Of a DNA stretch of 64,000 nucleotides, positions 60,892 to 64,000 are shown piece by piece. A program made the translations under genes and the position numbers. Position 1 is the first letter of the stretch, and each line of letters begins with the position of its first letter. The notes beneath the pieces are model-generated. The model ran no database searches. It saw only the letters and a list, made by a program, of their open reading frames with translations, and was not told the DNA's origin. Origin of the DNA: Bacillota bacterium (GTDB lineage: Bacteria > Bacillota > Clostridia > Peptostreptococcales > Anaerovoracaceae); NCBI GenBank assembly GCA_017522185.1, contig JAFWZZ010000010.1, forward strand, positions 1 through 64,000, in the 5' to 3' direction.

Positions 60892-61272
60892 ATGTTAATC
60901 AGACAATCCGCCGAAGATTATTTCGAAACCATATATATGTTGAAACAGAAAAACGGTTCCGTCCGCGCCATCGACGTGGTAAACGAACTGGGTTTTTCCA
61001 AGCCTACGGTCAGCGTAGCCATGAAGAAGTTCCGCGAAAACGGTTTTGTTACCGTTGACGAAGACGGCCACATCGAACTGACCGCTGCCGGTCTCGCCAT
61101 CGCAAAGAAGACCTTTGAGAAACACAGCGTCATTTCTGAAATGCTGATGATGCTGGGCGTACCGGAAGAAATCGCCCTGGAGGATGCCTGCCGCATGGAA
61201 CATGGCCTTAGCGACGAAAGTTTCGAGGCTATGAAAAAGCATCTGGAGATGGCTAAAAGCATGGAAAAATAG
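60892..61272 (+). CDS. DtxR/MntR family metal-dependent repressor
   Basis: A 126-residue repressor with a winged helix (about 1-65; SAEDYFETIYML, DVVNELGFSKPTVSVAMKKF) and a dimerisation domain (about 70-126); the SH3 domain of long DtxR members is absent. Aligning by eye to MntR, metal ligands are Asp9, Glu12, His in FEKHSV, and CRMEH, where Cys stands at the position of MntR Glu99 as in DtxR/IdeR. Fe2+ or Mn2+ sensing is likely. It is divergent from the exchanger and shares its operator region. Confidence 0.9.
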   Translation: MLIRQSAEDYFETIYMLKQKNGSVRAIDVVNELGFSKPTVSVAMKKFRENGFVTVDEDGHIELTAAGLAIAKKTFEKHSVISEMLMMLGVPEEIALEDACRMEHGLSDESFEAMKKHLEMAKSMEK

Positions 61273-61306
61273 GATAGCATTGCCGGGTTTTACAAAAACA
61301 AAAAAT

Positions 61307-61361
61307 AAAGCCGATAACAGGGAATCTTTTATGAAAAAAAATCCCTATTGTCGGCTTTTTC
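61307..61361. terminator. Bidirectional terminator
   Basis: AAAGCCGATAACAGGGA pairs with TCCCTATTGTCGGCTTT (one G-U/mismatch), with T5 on the plus side and TTTATTTTTT on the minus side. It ends both the DtxR-like gene and the ABC operon. Confidence 0.88.
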
Positions 61362-61396
61362 TATTTTTCTGTAAAGATTATGTATACTTCTAATCG

Positions 61397-61519
61397 TTAT
61401 ATCGATGTAGTCTTCTCGTACTGGCTGCCATAATGGTAAACGACAGCACCCAGTCCGAAGCTGATGAGCAGAACGCCCGCCAGAAGCCCGGCCATCCATT
61501 TATGTTCCAATAAATTCAT
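61397..61519 (-). CDS. 40-residue single-pass membrane peptide
   Basis: The ATG at 61519 follows a perfect GGAGGAG with 5-base spacing. The product (starting MNLLEHKWMAGLLAGV) has one membrane segment (about 9-28) and a short polar tail. It is the last gene of the ABC-2 exporter operon, 30 bases after the permease stop. Probably a small exporter-associated subunit or regulator, by context only. Confidence 0.7.
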   Translation of the reverse strand: MNLLEHKWMAGLLAGVLLISFGLGAVVYHYGSQYEKTTSI

Positions 61520-61549
61520 CAAATCTCCTCCCCCATAAAAGCATTGCTT

Positions 61550-62344
61550 TTAGGCCGCAATATCGTAATGTCCGTTCAGGTTCTTTGATGCAACTCTCAC
61601 AAGCTGACAGACGATTACACCGAAAAGTGCAAAGAGCAGCAATTCTCCCGTGAAGAGGCCTACATACTTCATCGAAATGAGTAGATAAGTCACAAACAGG
61701 ATACCGCCCGCAAGCAGTGTCGCAAGGACCATTCCCAGAAATGTAACAACTACCGTAGGCAGTTTTTTCAGAAGCGGATGCAGATAGAGCTGTGTCATCA
61801 GCACTATGACCGCAAAGAAGCATCCAATCAGAAACAGCATGGCAGGTATCAGCATTGCCATCACAGAAGCCTGTGCAATCCCTGTGCCGTCATCGATCAG
61901 GTCACTGACCGCAGTATCCATGACACTGGGACAGGTATCGATGGCATAACGGTAATGAGGCAGTCCCCGGTAAAACAGGCTCATGCCGGACAGGCCGCCT
62001 TCCATGCCCATCACTTCGCTATCAATATATTGTCCCCCGTTTCGCATCATAAGAAAGGCTGGAATACTGCATATCACACTGACCCAGAATCCCGTCAGCA
62101 GAACCTTTGTGATGACCTGTGTCTTCGCGGATAACGGCAACAGATGCATCATGACAGCATCATCACCTACCAGACTCTTCCCCATCAGTTTGTCTGCCGC
62201 CCATAGAAAGCAGAGCCATCCACCGATTGCGGCATAAGGAAGTCCTTCCAGTCCTAAGACCATCAGCAGCGCGAACCCTGCAAAAGAGACAAGTAGCGGC
62301 ATCCGTATCAGCCTGTATTGCAACATGACATAATCTCTATTCAT
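61550..62344 (-). CDS. ABC-2-type permease-like membrane protein
   Basis: A 264-residue polytopic protein with six hydrophobic segments (about 17-35, 37-52, 82-100, 160-185, 195-222, 230-250). No strong motif, but position between an ABC ATPase gene unit and size fit an ABC-2 permease. ATG 62344 overlaps the preceding stop by 8 bases; GTG 62353 is an alternative start. Substrate unknown. Confidence 0.72.
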   Translation of the reverse strand: MNRDYVMLQYRLIRMPLLVSFAGFALLMVLGLEGLPYAAIGGWLCFLWAADKLMGKSLVGDDAVMMHLLPLSAKTQVITKVLLTGFWVSVICSIPAFLMMRNGGQYIDSEVMGMEGGLSGMSLFYRGLPHYRYAIDTCPSVMDTAVSDLIDDGTGIAQASVMAMLIPAMLFLIGCFFAVIVLMTQLYLHPLLKKLPTVVVTFLGMVLATLLAGGILFVTYLLISMKYVGLFTGELLLFALFGVIVCQLVRVASKNLNGHYDIAA

Positions 62345-63578
62345 CCTTTTCACCCCCTGTCTCTGCCTTCATCTGTCCGATGCGGAATTCCTGTTCATAG
62401 CAAACTGCGACGTGTCTGTTTTTCATAACCGTCAGGGTGTCGATTCCCTTGAAAACCGGTTCTATCAGGACATTGCCCTCTTTGTCGAGCACACCGTAAT
62501 GGCAGCCATCCAGTGTAAATACGGCCAGGCCGTCGTTGAACCCTTCCGTGTTGATTCCACGAACCAGCGAATTCTTATCATAGTGGGAATCGTCCGCATA
62601 CAGTTTCGGAATGTGAGCCTTTTTCTCGAAAACTATGTTAAGATTTTCGTCGATGCAGACCAGCTTGTTCCTGTAGTACAGCAGGCACAACCCCTCGTGA
62701 AACTCCGTGAACTCCAGTAGCTCGTCGTCGTATTCTGCCTTCACCTGCAGGTTTGCATCGAGGAGCTTGATTTGCCCGTTCTCTTCAGTCTGCCAGTAAC
62801 GATTCTGCTTTTCAGATTCCATCCAGATTGTACCGTTTTTTACTTTTGTCAGTTTCTTAAAATCTCTGTCAAAGTACACGGTCTCGCTATCGTCCTGATC
62901 ATCATATACCGCTTCATATCCGATGGCATTGGTGCTGACAAGCCAGTCTCCTTCCAGCTTCAGCAATTTTTCTCCCGTAACGATATCAAATACAACCGTG
63001 TCATTGCTTCTCTCGTAATACGGGCGTTTATAGCAAACGTCCCCCCAGAGATGTTGAAAGGTATAGTCCTCTGACTCCATCAAAATTTTGCCGTTGTAAT
63101 CCATAATACCATGGATTCTGCCCCCGATTTCTCCACAGACATATTGATCGGACCAACTGTGAATTTGTTTCATCTGGACGGTTCCCACTCTTTCTCCATA
63201 AGCGTCTACCATGATTTCTTGTCCGTCTCTCGTTGGCTCTGGACTAAGTGCAATCTTCTCAAACCAGTACTTTTGATTGTCCCATCGTTCGTCCTGTAGT
63301 CTTTGGTCAACTTCCTCAGCAGATAATGCTATTGGATTGGAAGAAAAGTAATTCTTTCCGCCGCTGGTAAAAGCCTCAAGAAGATCATATTGATGTTCAT
63401 AATACGCGCGATGACCAGGCAGTATCTCCATTGAACCTGTCTTCCAGTCCAGCTTTTCCAGTTCCGCATTTCTCTGCTGCGCGTTCATCGCCGACCCTGC
63501 GGCCAGCACCCCGAAGGCAATGGTCGTCATCACCATCAAAACCGGTAGAACATATATCCAAAAATATCGTTTTTTCAT
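62337..63578 (-). CDS. Membrane-anchored WG-repeat-like protein
   Basis: A 413-residue protein with one N-terminal membrane anchor (about 7-29) and a large outside beta-rich region. Near the C-terminus GLAVFTLDGCHYGVLDKEGNVLIEPVF fits the WG/KWG repeat pattern (gxaxvxxxgkwGfIDxxGxxvixPxf), and earlier segments (GRIHGIMDYNGKILME) look like worn copies, suggesting a beta-propeller-like domain. It lies 11 bases after the ABC ATPase gene and overlaps the permease gene. A sensor or substrate-binding role is inferred. Confidence 0.72.
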   Translation of the reverse strand: MKKRYFWIYVLPVLMVMTTIAFGVLAAGSAMNAQQRNAELEKLDWKTGSMEILPGHRAYYEHQYDLLEAFTSGGKNYFSSNPIALSAEEVDQRLQDERWDNQKYWFEKIALSPEPTRDGQEIMVDAYGERVGTVQMKQIHSWSDQYVCGEIGGRIHGIMDYNGKILMESEDYTFQHLWGDVCYKRPYYERSNDTVVFDIVTGEKLLKLEGDWLVSTNAIGYEAVYDDQDDSETVYFDRDFKKLTKVKNGTIWMESEKQNRYWQTEENGQIKLLDANLQVKAEYDDELLEFTEFHEGLCLLYYRNKLVCIDENLNIVFEKKAHIPKLYADDSHYDKNSLVRGINTEGFNDGLAVFTLDGCHYGVLDKEGNVLIEPVFKGIDTLTVMKNRHVAVCYEQEFRIGQMKAETGGEKDE

Positions 63579-63589
63579 TTGTCTTCCCC

Positions 63590-64000
63590 CTAGAATACTG
63601 CCTTCATGGCCTCTTCCAGCGTCGCATCGTATTCCATGCGGATGTCATCGCAGGAACAGTCCATAATCAGCTGTCCTTTCTTCAGTACCATCACCGAGTC
63701 AAACAATCTCTCAATCTCCGAAATCAGGTGGGTCGCCACCACGATTGTCCCTCTTGAATCAAAGTTTTCCAAAATCGCATCCAGCACGTGTTCCCTTGCC
63801 AGTGCGTCCACGCCCCCCAGTGGCTCGTCAAGCAGATAGAGTCTGGCATCTCTCGCCATGGTAAAACTGATCTGTACCTTGTCTATCATCCCCTTTGACA
63901 TTTCCGTAAACGGTGTTTTCAGGTCCAGCTCAAATTTCTCCATCAGATGCATGAACTTCTCTTTGTTAAAATCATCAAAGAAAGTCTCGTAGATGTCCAG
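63590..64000 (-). CDS. ABC transporter ATP-binding protein (3' part only)
   Basis: The window end cuts the gene; the last 136 residues are visible and the frame stays open to base 64000. Signature motif reads MSKGM in place of LSGGQ, Walker B is LYLLDEPLGG, and the H-loop His is in VATHLIS. This ABC-2/YtrB-like subfamily often uses SKGM. It powers the permease at 61550 and heads the operon with the WG protein. Confidence 0.88.
   Translation of the reverse strand: MDIYETFFDDFNKEKFMHLMEKFELDLKTPFTEMSKGMIDKVQISFTMARDARLYLLDEPLGGVDALAREHVLDAILENFDSRGTIVVATHLISEIERLFDSVMVLKKGQLIMDCSCDDIRMEYDATLEEAMKAVF

Overview
The window looks like chromosomal DNA of a low-to-mid GC Gram-positive anaerobe of the Clostridia. 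The reasons are AGGAGG-type ribosome sites, near-consensus TTGACA/TATAAT promoters, a sortase-anchored Cna-B/SpaA surface giant, Lgt, MscL, DUF1292, DUF1232, DUF5688 and TIGR01906 genes, a deoC gene, NhaC and a PduL-type phosphotransacylase. A relative of the Anaerovoracaceae/Peptostreptococcales is a guess from gene content only. No 16S gene, prophage, transposase or CRISPR array is present.

Layout. 1-752: five minus-strand tRNAs (Met, Val, Asp, His, Gln) with three consensus promoters. 753-8660: housekeeping genes (sfsA, lgt, ychF, mtnN, a lipoprotein, a hot-dog thioesterase, mscL, a YeiH-type exporter), a DUF134-NifX-like fusion with a twin-palindrome promoter, and an SGNH hydrolase. 8659-17670: a 2449-residue wall-anchored adhesin of about 20 Cna-B/SpaA-like domains, and a secreted fibronectin-III protein upstream in the same direction. 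17817-19980: a Phd/PIN toxin-antitoxin pair, a DUF5688 gene and a divergent peptide deformylase. 20000-24982: a very compact Tad (Flp pilus)-like cluster. 25127-39874: a long co-directional run from tig-clpP-clpX-lon through engB, hpt, pduL and several small enzymes to udk and hom. 40042-43289: CYTH, dapB, NhaC and an unknown membrane protein. 43462-46185: deoC and a tandem pair of membrane-anchored degenerate J-domain proteins. 46268-46858: tRNA-Leu with an odd scar of repeated tRNA ends, terminators and a GC-rich multi-hairpin element. 46975-58690: uvrC, a D,D-carboxypeptidase, apgM-serC with divergent serA, an NlpC/P60 hydrolase, a lipid kinase, BrkB, rdgB and rph. 58802-64000: a hydroxyacid dehydrogenase, a Na+/Ca2+-type exchanger sharing an operator with a divergent DtxR-like repressor, and an ABC-2 exporter operon carrying a WG-repeat protein and a 40-residue peptide.

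Functional themes. Protein quality control is grouped (trigger factor, ClpP, ClpX, Lon). Serine synthesis is a divergent serC/serA unit whose -35 boxes overlap, with a phosphoglycerate mutase behind serC. Surface adhesion is represented by the Cna-B giant, the FN3 protein and the reduced Tad-like machine; no sortase or prepilin peptidase is in view, so both would have to be encoded elsewhere.

The least explained pieces are the tRNA-Leu-linked GC-rich element (46528-46657), the miniature Tad cluster with two peptides of about 50 residues, the Cys-Pro-x-Trp variant Cna-B repeats, the tandem J-like membrane proteins and two palindromic operators (7134-7177 and 60770-60804). All assignments come from reading sequence and motifs; no database search was run.
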